The position numbers and the translations under genes were made by a program. From CALJFL01 sp039964455 (lineage in GTDB: Bacteria; Pseudomonadota; Gammaproteobacteria; Pseudomonadales; Halieaceae): a DNA stretch of 64,000 bases. The stretch lies in NCBI GenBank assembly GCA_039964455.1, contig JBDVXK010000014.1:19976-83975 (forward strand), given 5' to 3'. Positions 35,674 to 44,190 of the stretch are shown one piece after another (the stretch's first letter is position 1; every line of letters begins with the position of its first letter). The notes beneath the pieces were generated by a model. The model made no database searches. It saw only the letters and a program-made list of their open reading frames with translations, and was not told the DNA's origin.

Positions 35674-37932
35674 TTAATCGGGCTGATCTTCGATCAACTC
35701 CATGAAGCGCACCTGTGAGCGCATTTCTTCACCCACCTGCCGGAGGTCTTCCTGACTGTAAAGCGCGCGAGGGGTAATTATGACCAGCAGTTCTGTGCGG
35801 CGATTTTCATTAGTAACCGTACCAAACAGCGGGCCTATAAACGGCAGGGTATGCAGTATGGGGACACCAGACTCAGTTTCCGTGCCGTTTTCTCGAATCA
35901 ATCCACCCAGCACCACCGATTCACCTGAGCGCACTGCCACGCGACTCATGATATTCCGATTCAGGAACGAACGTTGACCAGTGGCCGAGTCGATCTCGCC
36001 CACGTCGGTTACCTCTTGCTCAATATCCATGGTTACCAGTGCTCCCGCATTCACTGAGGGCCTGACGTTCAACTTCACGCCGGTATCGCGATACTGAATA
36101 TTCTGTGTAGACGTACCACCGTCGGTGACTGACTGGCCTACCAGCACTGGCACCTGGTCACCCACATGAATATAAGCATCGTGATTATCAAGCACCATTA
36201 CCGATGGCGTTGAGATCACGTTAATCAAAGACTCTTCAGACAGTGCATTAAGCACCGCGCTGATATCCCCTATCGAGTTCGTGACAGTGTAGGAAAAACC
36301 GGGTACCGCGGCAGCCGGGCCACCTGCAGCCGCAGCCAACACCCCAACACCGTCGTAATCGTTACCCAACCCGTTGCTGAAGGTCCACTCAAGGCCGTAC
36401 TTCAATCGGTCAGTAAGCGTGACCTCTAGAATACTCGCCTCGATGATGACCTGTGTGGCTACGACATCGAGTTTTTCAAGGGCAGACTTGATCAACTTGT
36501 ACTGACGCCCGGTTGCGTAAATCATCAGGGAGTTGTTTTCGTCATCTGCAACTACTCGCACGTCTTCAATCGCCACACCACCCGCGGCAGGGTCATCCCC
36601 TGTGCTCAATGTGCCCGAAGTCATACTCGAGCCTGTCGCACTTGGCCTACTTGACCCAAAAGAAGAACTGCTGGAGCCAGAGGAACGACTGCTGCCAGAA
36701 CTGGAAGATGAACCAATTGTTTCTTGCGAAAGACCAGGCGCAACGCCAGACCGGTCTGATCCACGGTTACCTGAATTAAGGCCACCAGACCCGGATGAGG
36801 TTTGACTCACACCCGACCCGCCCGAATAAATGCCCGTTAACAGCTCTGCCAACCGACCTGCTGTAGTGTTCTGCACAGGATAAACATACAAGCGCTTTTC
36901 AAAACTGGAGTCGGGCGCTTCATCCAAACGCTCAATCCACTTTCCTACAAGACTGAGATAATGTGACCTTGGTGTCACTACCAGCAGACTATTGAGGCGT
37001 TTAAAGGGGATAATCCTAACCAGATTCCCGTAACTATCATCCTCCCCACCACTGCCGGACAAAACTTCGTTCAGTGCAAACTGAACCTCTTCTACCGTAC
37101 TACTTTCCAGGGGGAACAAACCGACAGACATACCGGCCAGCATATCGACATCAAAAGTCGAAATGATATCCATCCAGCCATCCATCTGGGCGCGAGTACC
37201 CGCAAGCATCAGAACATTTCGGGCATTGTCGATACGAACGAAAGCTGTTTCTTCCGCAAGCGGCCGCAGAATTTCAGCCATCGCAGAGGCACTGATGTAT
37301 TGCAGGGGGACAATCGAAGTGTTGTAGCCAGCGGCACGATTACGCGGATTGGAGACCGAGGGTGAAAGTCGTGCAGCCTGCGCCGACCCGGACACAAGAT
37401 AGCGCCCGTCTGTCCCGCGAATGAGCAAAGAGCCGTTGGACTTTAGCAACGACTCGAGGATACCCAGAAGCTGATCCCTGGGAACCGGAGTACGCGACCG
37501 CAATGTAACCTGCCCCTGAATAGGGTGATCGATCACATAATCGAGCCCAAGAATATCCCACATGATGGCATGCACGACTTCGCCCAGTGGTGCCTGTTCG
37601 AAATTCAGGCTCACATCATCGCCGATAAATTTGACGGGGTCCTGCTTTGCCGGAACTCGCACCGGGCGGTCCGTACCCTTATAGATTATCGGGTCAGTCA
37701 GCGGCGCTTCCTCCGCTGCCACCACTGCCAACTCGGCAGCAGACGAGGATAGGCCAACCACCTCAGAAGTACTTTCAGCGCTGGACGCGGGGGCCGCCTC
37801 AGCTGATTCGGTTGCCGGCTTTTCTTCGCCGGGCATCGCGCAGGATGTCAGCACAGCCAACAGTACCGCAATCACAATCGGTATTCGAAAAATCTCGGAA
37901 TCCCCTACTTTTGTTAACTGTTTCACTGGCAT
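35674..37932 (-). CDS. gspD: Type II secretion secretin GspD (lipoprotein, XpsD-like)
   Basis: Outer-membrane channel of the type II secretion system. I choose the ATG at 37932 (752 residues), which places a lipobox, LAVLTSC, right after a hydrophobic segment. An upstream frame to 38016 is not credible, as it overlaps the preceding gene. N0/N1-N3 domains come first (SLNFEQAPLGEVVHAIMWDILGLDYVID, then RNVLMLAGTRAQMDGWMDIIS). A Ser/Gly-rich linker of about 80 residues lies within N3. The secretin domain follows, with INVISTPSVMVLDNHDA, VPVLVGQSVT and VVLGGLIRENGTE. A lipidated secretin is also the case in Xanthomonas and may remove the need for a separate pilotin. It is the eleventh gene of the operon. 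Confidence 0.95.
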   Translation of the reverse strand: MPVKQLTKVGDSEIFRIPIVIAVLLAVLTSCAMPGEEKPATESAEAAPASSAESTSEVVGLSSSAAELAVVAAEEAPLTDPIIYKGTDRPVRVPAKQDPVKFIGDDVSLNFEQAPLGEVVHAIMWDILGLDYVIDHPIQGQVTLRSRTPVPRDQLLGILESLLKSNGSLLIRGTDGRYLVSGSAQAARLSPSVSNPRNRAAGYNTSIVPLQYISASAMAEILRPLAEETAFVRIDNARNVLMLAGTRAQMDGWMDIISTFDVDMLAGMSVGLFPLESSTVEEVQFALNEVLSGSGGEDDSYGNLVRIIPFKRLNSLLVVTPRSHYLSLVGKWIERLDEAPDSSFEKRLYVYPVQNTTAGRLAELLTGIYSGGSGVSQTSSGSGGLNSGNRGSDRSGVAPGLSQETIGSSSSSGSSRSSGSSSSSFGSSRPSATGSSMTSGTLSTGDDPAAGGVAIEDVRVVADDENNSLMIYATGRQYKLIKSALEKLDVVATQVIIEASILEVTLTDRLKYGLEWTFSNGLGNDYDGVGVLAAAAGGPAAAVPGFSYTVTNSIGDISAVLNALSEESLINVISTPSVMVLDNHDAYIHVGDQVPVLVGQSVTDGGTSTQNIQYRDTGVKLNVRPSVNAGALVTMDIEQEVTDVGEIDSATGQRSFLNRNIMSRVAVRSGESVVLGGLIRENGTETESGVPILHTLPFIGPLFGTVTNENRRTELLVIITPRALYSQEDLRQVGEEMRSQVRFMELIEDQPD

Positions 37933-37945
37933 GCCTTTATAGTCA

Positions 37946-38512
37946 TTATCGTTTCGCGCCGTTACCGGCAGCTTTTGCCCCTGAATATTGAAGCACAAGT
38001 GTTTCCAGCTTCCCACCGCTGGAAAATTGCACCTGGTTCAGGTCTACAGATTTCAACTTCCAGCCCTTGACCTCTTCCCCGATCAAGATCCGTTGTTTTT
38101 TACCTTCCACGAGCAAAATCACACCGGCAGATTCGCCACCACCAAATACGCCCAGCAACTTAACCTTGTCCAGCTCGCTTTTTTGGGCGCCAGATTCCTT
38201 CACTACCGGCGCTGGCGGCGGTTCGGCAGACAATGGCCTGCGAGATGGAAAAAACAGGGGTCTGGAGGTTATCTCACCACGCATCTCTGAGGTAACAACC
38301 CCGCTCGCTACTGCATCGGCAACTACCAAGCTTCCCGGTGCTGGTAATCTCGTGGCGGGTTCGGTCAAAACGGCCAGCCTTACGGCCGTCAAAACCAACA
38401 AAAGCAGGAAAAGCAGGGTTACAAGCACCACCGCCAACTCCAGATAGCGCTGGGTTTGCAGCGGATTTTCGGTCTGCCGGTAACGACTTCTCAGCTGAGT
38501 GAGCAGGCTCAT
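37946..38512 (-). CDS. GspC/XpsN-like inner-membrane component of type II secretion
   Basis: 188 residues. A short cytoplasmic tail and one transmembrane helix (about 25-50, LAVVLVTLLFLLLLVLTAV) are followed by a periplasmic homology region at about 110-165, with KLLGVFGGGESAGVILLVEGKKQRILIGEEVKGWKL. This HR-type fold links the inner-membrane platform to the secretin. There is no PDZ domain, unlike E. coli-type GspC. Position between gspM and gspD and the short length match XpsN of Xanthomonas. The stop is 13 nt before the gspD ATG. Confidence 0.85.
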   Translation of the reverse strand: MSLLTQLRSRYRQTENPLQTQRYLELAVVLVTLLFLLLLVLTAVRLAVLTEPATRLPAPGSLVVADAVASGVVTSEMRGEITSRPLFFPSRRPLSAEPPPAPVVKESGAQKSELDKVKLLGVFGGGESAGVILLVEGKKQRILIGEEVKGWKLKSVDLNQVQFSSGGKLETLVLQYSGAKAAGNGAKR

Positions 38513-39075
38513 TGATTAGCCCTCAATGCAACCAGTCGCAAGGTTGCCGTAATATCCTGGTCTTTCGCCTTCCGCCCTCTGCGCGTTGACGACATTGGCC
38601 GCATATCCATTGACTCGACAAAGACTCGCGGTGTGTGGGCCTCCAATGACCCTAACGCGCTATCCATCTCCGGCAGTTCTCCCCGAACAGTCAGGCGAAT
38701 ACCTACCTGATCAAACTCTTCTCCCTCGATGATAGGTAAGGCCTGAATGTTACTTACCGACAAGCCAGATGAAACAAGAAGGGAGCGCACGCTATTTTGC
38801 AGCTCTGCCGAAACGTTGGGTCGCGCCGAAGTCGAGGGGTATACGGCGTTCTCGAGTTTTCTAGATACGTCCCCTACTGATGCCTGCAATGCGGGCTCGC
38901 TTTCCAACAGCCCCTTCAGCCTCGCAATCCGTGGCTCAAGGCGGTCTATTTGAACCTGATTATCATGCCTGACTAACAGAAGCGATGCGACGCCGTACAA
39001 GACAAGCAGCAGAGGGACTAGCAGGGTTGCAGCAACCACAGCCGACGTACGCTGATTCTGGCGAAACCAGTTCAC
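38509..39075 (-). CDS. gspM: Type II secretion protein GspM (subtype b)
   Basis: 188 residues from a GTG that overlaps the gspL stop (GTGA). There is one N-terminal transmembrane helix (about 10-32). A coiled-coil stretch around RLEPRIARLKGLLESEP follows, then a ferredoxin-like periplasmic domain, QVGIRLTVRGELPEMDSALGSLEAHTPRVFVESMDM. This fits the XpsM/subtype-b GspM family. It is thought to stabilise GspL and the assembly platform in the inner membrane. Confidence 0.87.
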   Translation of the reverse strand: MNWFRQNQRTSAVVAATLLVPLLLVLYGVASLLLVRHDNQVQIDRLEPRIARLKGLLESEPALQASVGDVSRKLENAVYPSTSARPNVSAELQNSVRSLLVSSGLSVSNIQALPIIEGEEFDQVGIRLTVRGELPEMDSALGSLEAHTPRVFVESMDMRPMSSTRRGRKAKDQDITATLRLVALRANQ

Positions 39076-40103
39076 GACTCGTCAGCCTCCCCATCGCCGG
39101 CTAGCGTGATAGTCAGCGTAAAGCGTTCCTGCCCATCGCTAGTCTTGATGATCGCCTGAGGCGCCGTGACTGTTGAGTAGGCAGTCTCCTTGATCAGCAT
39201 CTCCATGATCTCTGCCGCATTGACCGCTCGGCCGCGAACTCGAACCTCACGGCCAGCAATCGCCAGAGACTCGAGGTAAGTGTCGTCACCCAGCAATCCA
39301 GTCAACCGGGCCAATTCGAAATGTGGACTGGGATTGGCATCAAGCATGCCATTTACCGCAGTCATCGTATCATTGGCCCGCAGAACAGACTCACGCATAG
39401 AGGCAGCTGACTTCGCCTCGCCCTGAATGTCGGCCGCGAATTGCTGATAACGCTGCAGTTCAAGGTACTTGCCGAACGCCAATGCGCCAGAAATTAGCAG
39501 CAATACCAGTGCACAATACATCACCATTATCCCTGCCTTTATCAGCCTTCTACGATAAAGGCTTTCGCGCTTACCCTCGCCAAAACCGCTTAAAACAATC
39601 ATGGTATCGTTCGCTGATACCCAGACTTCTCTGGCGTGAATGTCATGAATATCGTACTCACGCGCGATATAGGTCATCGTTGCGCTAAGCGAAACGATAG
39701 CCAGTCGCACCTGAATATGTGTTTCTGTTTTACCTATCAACTGCCAACCCGAACCGGTATCGGCTTCAGGGAACGGGCTATTGGCTAGCACCTCGTAGCC
39801 CATCACTGTTTCCAGATCCAGCTCCACCGTGACCGGCATCTCAAGCGTTTTTGCCAGCACAAGATCATCCGGCAATAGGATCGCCTCGCAGCTGCAGTCA
39901 GTAACAGTTTCCAGGAGTTGACCTCCCTGGTAGAAAAGCGGCCCGCTCTCCGTGCTCACCTTGACCGCCTCATCCAATCGGCATTTTATTGGGGAATCGT
40001 AGCGCCATAGAAATTCTCGCCAAGCCACCCTCCAACCTTTGCCAAGGTTGCGCATGTCAAAGCCAAACAGTTCCCAGTTGTTACTCGATTGCAGCACAGT
40101 CAT
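39072..40103 (-). CDS. gspL: Type II secretion protein GspL
   Basis: 343 residues. The N-terminal cytoplasmic part (to about 180) resembles an actin-like GspL/PilM domain that binds the GspE ATPase, with ILLPDDLVLAKTLEMPVTVELDLETVMGYEV. A transmembrane helix at about 190-212 follows, then a PilN-like periplasmic domain with LARLTGLLGDDTYLESLAIAGREVRVRGRAVNAAEIMEML. The order K-L-M with overlapping ends supports the call. It starts 24 nt after gspK. Confidence 0.87.
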   Translation of the reverse strand: MTVLQSSNNWELFGFDMRNLGKGWRVAWREFLWRYDSPIKCRLDEAVKVSTESGPLFYQGGQLLETVTDCSCEAILLPDDLVLAKTLEMPVTVELDLETVMGYEVLANSPFPEADTGSGWQLIGKTETHIQVRLAIVSLSATMTYIAREYDIHDIHAREVWVSANDTMIVLSGFGEGKRESLYRRRLIKAGIMVMYCALVLLLISGALAFGKYLELQRYQQFAADIQGEAKSAASMRESVLRANDTMTAVNGMLDANPSPHFELARLTGLLGDDTYLESLAIAGREVRVRGRAVNAAEIMEMLIKETAYSTVTAPQAIIKTSDGQERFTLTITLAGDGEADES

Positions 40104-40127
40104 CCTTGCTTAATTTAATCTTCATCG

Positions 40128-40925
40128 CTATCCCGCCACATGCACGCGTGCAGCCTCAGACCGAACGATCATCCAGGGCAGCGAACCCTGCGATGCACGC
40201 TCGGTTGACACCCAGGCGCGCCGCAGCCAAACCCTGTCACCGACAGTGACTTTGGCATCAGCACGAAATTTGCCATTCGCTCTCTTCTTGCCGCCTGAAA
40301 CTGCAGCAGCAGACTCTCTTTGTGCCTGAACTGAGGCCACGCGATCAGGACTACCCTTGCTCGCCACCAGAAGCACGCTCTCTGGTGCTGATTTAAGGTC
40401 CAGACGGCCACCCGCAGTAGCTCCGGCATAAATTGAGTCTCTGACTGCGTCAAGAATAGCCCGACTGGCTCCTTCCACTTGCAGGAAATCCTCTGGGCTG
40501 AAAAATGTGTTAAGCCGCCATCGCACAAGGTTATCAGCCAGCACTTGGGCATCGCCTGCATCAAGTCCGGCATTAACCTCAAACAATGCCTGCAGCAACT
40601 GCTTTGGTGCAGAGTTCAAGTCGATCAATCCAGCTACCGGCACCAATTCGACTTCAACCGGATGACTGCCCACAACAAATCGAGTCCGCAAAATATTTAC
40701 GCCTTCCACATCGGCGCTATCATTTGATCTCAGCGCTGCCATGGTCAGATGGACCGCCCCGTCACCAGCGGCTGAAGCCTTGGCACGAGCGCTATGCGCC
40801 TGCGCGAGTTTAACATCGGCCCTCGCTTCATACACAATTCCGGATACCAGCAACGACATGGCTGCCAAAAACCACAAAACTATGGCCATCGCGACGCCAG
40901 ACTGACTTTTCATCGGGACATTCAT
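40128..40925 (-). CDS. gspK: Type II secretion minor pseudopilin GspK
   Basis: 265 residues from the ATG at 40925, which overlaps the gspJ stop (ATGA). The prepilin site is SG|VAMAIV (after Gly10), without Glu at +5, as is usual for GspK. The large domain has GLIDLNSAPKQLLQALFE, typical of the GspK helical domain, and VLADNLVRWR. GspK caps the pseudopilus tip together with GspI and GspJ. Confidence 0.92.
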   Translation of the reverse strand: MNVPMKSQSGVAMAIVLWFLAAMSLLVSGIVYEARADVKLAQAHSARAKASAAGDGAVHLTMAALRSNDSADVEGVNILRTRFVVGSHPVEVELVPVAGLIDLNSAPKQLLQALFEVNAGLDAGDAQVLADNLVRWRLNTFFSPEDFLQVEGASRAILDAVRDSIYAGATAGGRLDLKSAPESVLLVASKGSPDRVASVQAQRESAAAVSGGKKRANGKFRADAKVTVGDRVWLRRAWVSTERASQGSLPWMIVRSEAARVHVAG

Positions 40926-41575
40926 CGGTTTACCCCGGCGATCAAGTCTGGCCAATATCTACCACTGGATTTTATCGAAAGACGCAACATCATCGGTGCT
41001 TCATCGATCACCAGACCTTCACGCCAGTTATCCTCGAACTCCTGCCTGTAGGAAATACTGAAGGCTTCGACATGGTCGATCACCACTCGTGACTGCGTAT
41101 CAGCCCAGTCTGGCTCGCTGTCCTTTCCATCGGTGGGCGGTTCCTGCCAGCGCAAAACCAACTGATCGTTCTCCCAGGCAAGACGCACAAACAAGGTACC
41201 GCCGTAGCCTTCCCCGAAAACCATGGGCGCCTTCCACTCTACAGACCGTGGTGAGCCGCGAAAAAAAGCCGTTTGCGATACGCTGCCGCCTAATGACAAC
41301 CCTCCGCTTTCTTCCTCTGCCGCGGGGACGTTTGCCTGCAGCGCCTCGCGAAGAAAGCTGCTAACCGATCTGATTTCATCGATGCGATTTATTTTTCTTT
41401 CCAATGAGCCCTGCGTGTTAGCGAAGGTTCTCAAAGAGGACACGGTAGTCAGCATGACTAGCGAAAGCACGGCCAGGGAAATCATCACCTCCACCAGAGT
41501 GAAACCTTTTTCGCCTATCGCAGATGCACCAGGACAGCTCCGCCGCCTGGATTGCGTAGCAGTATTGAGGTTCAT
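40922..41575 (-). CDS. gspJ: Type II secretion minor pseudopilin GspJ
   Basis: 217 residues. Prepilin cleavage at KG|FTLVE (after Gly24, Glu at +5). The remainder has the GspJ pattern, including VVIDHVEAFSISYRQEFEDNWREG and PMMLRLSIKSSGRYWPDL near the C-terminus. The ATG overlaps the gspI stop (ATGA). Part of the tip complex of the pseudopilus. Confidence 0.93.
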   Translation of the reverse strand: MNLNTATQSRRRSCPGASAIGEKGFTLVEVMISLAVLSLVMLTTVSSLRTFANTQGSLERKINRIDEIRSVSSFLREALQANVPAAEEESGGLSLGGSVSQTAFFRGSPRSVEWKAPMVFGEGYGGTLFVRLAWENDQLVLRWQEPPTDGKDSEPDWADTQSRVVIDHVEAFSISYRQEFEDNWREGLVIDEAPMMLRLSIKSSGRYWPDLIAGVNR

Positions 41576-41979
41576 TTCCCGACGCCCTCTACCACAGAGT
41601 CGAGAATAAACTCTTTAGTTCCGCGTCCATCATTCCAGGCAACCATAATCTCGATTTCTTGTAACGAGCCTCCCTGAAGCCCCCTTACCTGAGCGTCAAT
41701 TGGCGAGGTGTTCACCTCCCATCGGTAGCCTCCCGACGTCTCGCCGCGTTTGCTCACCCCGGCCCGGGGAACCATGATGTTTTGAGCTAACAATGATCTC
41801 GCCAACTCAACTCCAAATGCATATTTCTCGTCAGCACGAACATTACGGGTAGCGCCACTGACGGCTTGGTACATAACGCCGAGTGATAGCGAAAGGATAG
41901 TAATCGCGACCATCATCTCAAGCAGAGAGAAACCCTGTGTTCCTCTCCGGTGATTGCTCTTCGAAAGCGGCTTACTCAC
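41572..41979 (-). CDS. gspI: Type II secretion minor pseudopilin GspI
   Basis: 135 residues from a GTG at 41979, with AGGAG ten nt upstream and an 8-nt overlap with the gspH end. A longer frame to 42009 begins with TTG and is less likely. The prepilin site is QG|FSLLE (after Gly16). The C-terminal half, LQEIEIMVAWNDGRGTKEFILDSVV, matches GspI. Confidence 0.9.
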   Translation of the reverse strand: MSKPLSKSNHRRGTQGFSLLEMMVAITILSLSLGVMYQAVSGATRNVRADEKYAFGVELARSLLAQNIMVPRAGVSKRGETSGGYRWEVNTSPIDAQVRGLQGGSLQEIEIMVAWNDGRGTKEFILDSVVEGVGK

Positions 41980-42439
41980 TGCTGTAGCGCTCCTGAAAAA
42001 CTCGCCCAATCAGCCAGTCCACACTGATGCGAACACCACTGCCGGTATCGCGTTCTATATCCACACCACCACCGCTGGAACCGCCTTGGGGGTAAAAACG
42101 AATAACACCCACACCTTGGTCGTTCAGTTCCCTCGCCGACGAGACTGCGATTTTTATATTGTCGGGCAGCGTTTTGATGGTGTCATTAAGTTGAAGCTCT
42201 CGCTTATCAGGGCTCACCCGCACATCTTGCGCAAGGCCAGTATCAATCGCCTTATATCGCGCACTCGCCAATAGCGTGACCGCGTCTTTGACAGCCCCGC
42301 GGTATTGCATGGACTCATACATCTTGATCGAAGCGGGAACAGCCAGCGCCAGCATCGAAGCGCCAATAGTAATAGCCGCGATCAGCTCTATGATGGTAAA
42401 GCCGGTGGCGCTTCGATGAATATGGTTTCGAGTTTGCAT
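41972..42439 (-). CDS. gspH: Type II secretion minor pseudopilin GspH
   Basis: 155 residues. Prepilin site TG|FTIIE (after Gly13). The GspH-type block RGAVKDAVTLLASARYKAIDTGLAQDVRVSPDKREL follows the helix, and the product ends DWLIGRVFQERYSSE. It lies 53 nt after gspG. Distinct from the pilus-linked FimT/FimU paralogues at 5559 and 6272, although of the same family. Confidence 0.9.
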   Translation of the reverse strand: MQTRNHIHRSATGFTIIELIAAITIGASMLALAVPASIKMYESMQYRGAVKDAVTLLASARYKAIDTGLAQDVRVSPDKRELQLNDTIKTLPDNIKIAVSSARELNDQGVGVIRFYPQGGSSGGGVDIERDTGSGVRISVDWLIGRVFQERYSSE

Positions 42440-42492
42440 ATCTCTTCAGGTACGAAGCCACCTCAATGGCTTTTCGCAGCCTTTACGGGCAT

Positions 42493-42936
42493 CTACTGCC
42501 AGTTCCCCACATCAGAATCTTCGCCCTCTCCACCGGGGGTTCCATTCTGACCAAGAGTGAAAATGTCCAAGTCGCCTTTGTCGCCCGGGTACTTGTAAAC
42601 ATATTCACGCTTCCAGGGGTCCATCGGTACGTCGGACTTCAGGTAAGGGCCATTCCAGCCACCAGCCCCGCCGGGATTTTTTACCAGCGCATTAAGGCCC
42701 TGGTCTGTTGTGGGAAAGCGACCCACATCAAGTTTGTACATCTCTAGCGCTTGCTCCAGATCCTTAATCTGAATCAGCGCAGTTTTGGTTTTTGCGCCAC
42801 CCAGTTGATTCAGTACCTGTGGGCCAACCAAACTCATCAACAAACCCAGAATGGCGAGCACCACCAACAGTTCCATCAGGGTGAAACCGCGCTGGAGGCC
42901 GCTACGTCCGCGCCTGATTGTCTTCTGCCTTATCAT
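42493..42936 (-). CDS. gspG: Type II secretion major pseudopilin GspG
   Basis: 147 residues. Prepilin site RG|FTLME (after Gly17). Conserved GspG region: QIKDLEQALEMYKLDVGRFPTTDQGLNALVKNP, then GPYLKSDVPMDPWKREYVYKYPG, and a C-terminal calcium-binding-type Asp/Glu loop (GGEGEDSDVGNW). Builds the pseudopilus that pushes substrates through the secretin. Confidence 0.97.
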   Translation of the reverse strand: MIRQKTIRRGRSGLQRGFTLMELLVVLAILGLLMSLVGPQVLNQLGGAKTKTALIQIKDLEQALEMYKLDVGRFPTTDQGLNALVKNPGGAGGWNGPYLKSDVPMDPWKREYVYKYPGDKGDLDIFTLGQNGTPGGEGEDSDVGNWQ

Positions 42937-42967
42937 TGTGTTTCCTCTTCCTAAAATTCTATATGGA

Positions 42968-44182
42968 TCAAATAGCCAGATCGTTGACTGACAAAATACC
43001 CATCAAAATTGAAATAATGATCACCGCGATCATAAAACCCATGGTCAGTATCAGTATTGGCTCCAGCAGCGTCAGCAAACGCTTGACCCCGGATTGCACG
43101 TGACCGTCAAAAATTCTGGCCAACTCAAGCATCATCTGATCAAGACTGCCCGATTCCTCGCCTACACGGATCATCTGGATAACCATGGGGGTAAACATGC
43201 CGGTCTCATCAAGAGCAACCGACATGCGCTTACCCGACTTCACCGCTGGCGGCAGAACCTGCAATCCTTCTTTGATAACTGTGTTGTCTACCGTATCGAT
43301 CGCAATAGAGATTGCCTTTAACAGGGAAACCCCATTACCCAACAAGGTACCCACGGTTCGGGCAAACTTGGCAACTTCAAACTGGAACACAATGCCGCCG
43401 GCTAAGGGCATTGATAGCAAGCGCTTATCGATACTGGCTTTACCTTGTTCGGTAGATACCCAGCTGCGCAGGTAAACACCAAGGCCTATTAATACAATCA
43501 ACAACAACCAGCCCCAGGACTTTATAAAGTCAGCAGCGCCGATAACCATTCGGGTCAACGCGGGTAAAGCTTCGCCCATATCGGCGAACATGGTCTCAAA
43601 CTGCGGCACAACAAAGCCCAGCATCAACACAATGGACAGCACTGCCACTACTAACAAAATTGCCGGGTATATCAATGCCGAGACCACACTGTCCCGGTTT
43701 TCCTTGGCACTCTCGAGATACTCAACCAAGCGGTCAAGTACTGCCGACAACTGCCCGCCCGCTTCACCGGAGCGCACCATATTGATGTAGAAACCGCCGA
43801 ATATTCGCTCATAGGGCTGCATCGCCTGACTGAGCGCCTTGCCACCCTTCACCGATTTGAGCAGATCATTGAGCATCGCGTTCATCTGCGGCTGCGCGGC
43901 CATATCAATGAGCACTTTTAACGCTCTGTCCAGTGGCAAACCAGCACGCAACATAACCGCCAACTCGGAAGTCATCGACAGCACTTCCTGGCGGCTGGGT
44001 GGCTTGCCCTCGGTGGCCTCGGCCTTGATAGCGGCACCAGCGGCGGTACCCGCTTCAAGCTTAAGCAGAGTCAGGCCCTGGGCACGCAGCTGCCGGGTGG
44101 CCAACTCAAGCCCATCGGCCTCCAGCACACCCTCATGTCCCTTGCCATCCCGGCCTACTGCCTTATAACTGAAATAGGGCAT
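42968..44182 (-). CDS. gspF: Type II secretion inner-membrane platform protein GspF
   Basis: 404 residues with two cytoplasmic repeats and three transmembrane helices (around 170-195, 220-245 and 375-400). Typical blocks are FSYKAVGRDGKGHEGVLEA, VMLRAGLPLDRALKVL, RSGEAGGQLSAVLDRL and VGEESGSLDQMM. 31 nt before gspG and 8 nt after gspE. Confidence 0.97.
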   Translation of the reverse strand: MPYFSYKAVGRDGKGHEGVLEADGLELATRQLRAQGLTLLKLEAGTAAGAAIKAEATEGKPPSRQEVLSMTSELAVMLRAGLPLDRALKVLIDMAAQPQMNAMLNDLLKSVKGGKALSQAMQPYERIFGGFYINMVRSGEAGGQLSAVLDRLVEYLESAKENRDSVVSALIYPAILLVVAVLSIVLMLGFVVPQFETMFADMGEALPALTRMVIGAADFIKSWGWLLLIVLIGLGVYLRSWVSTEQGKASIDKRLLSMPLAGGIVFQFEVAKFARTVGTLLGNGVSLLKAISIAIDTVDNTVIKEGLQVLPPAVKSGKRMSVALDETGMFTPMVIQMIRVGEESGSLDQMMLELARIFDGHVQSGVKRLLTLLEPILILTMGFMIAVIIISILMGILSVNDLAI

Positions 44183-44190
44183 GGGTCAGG

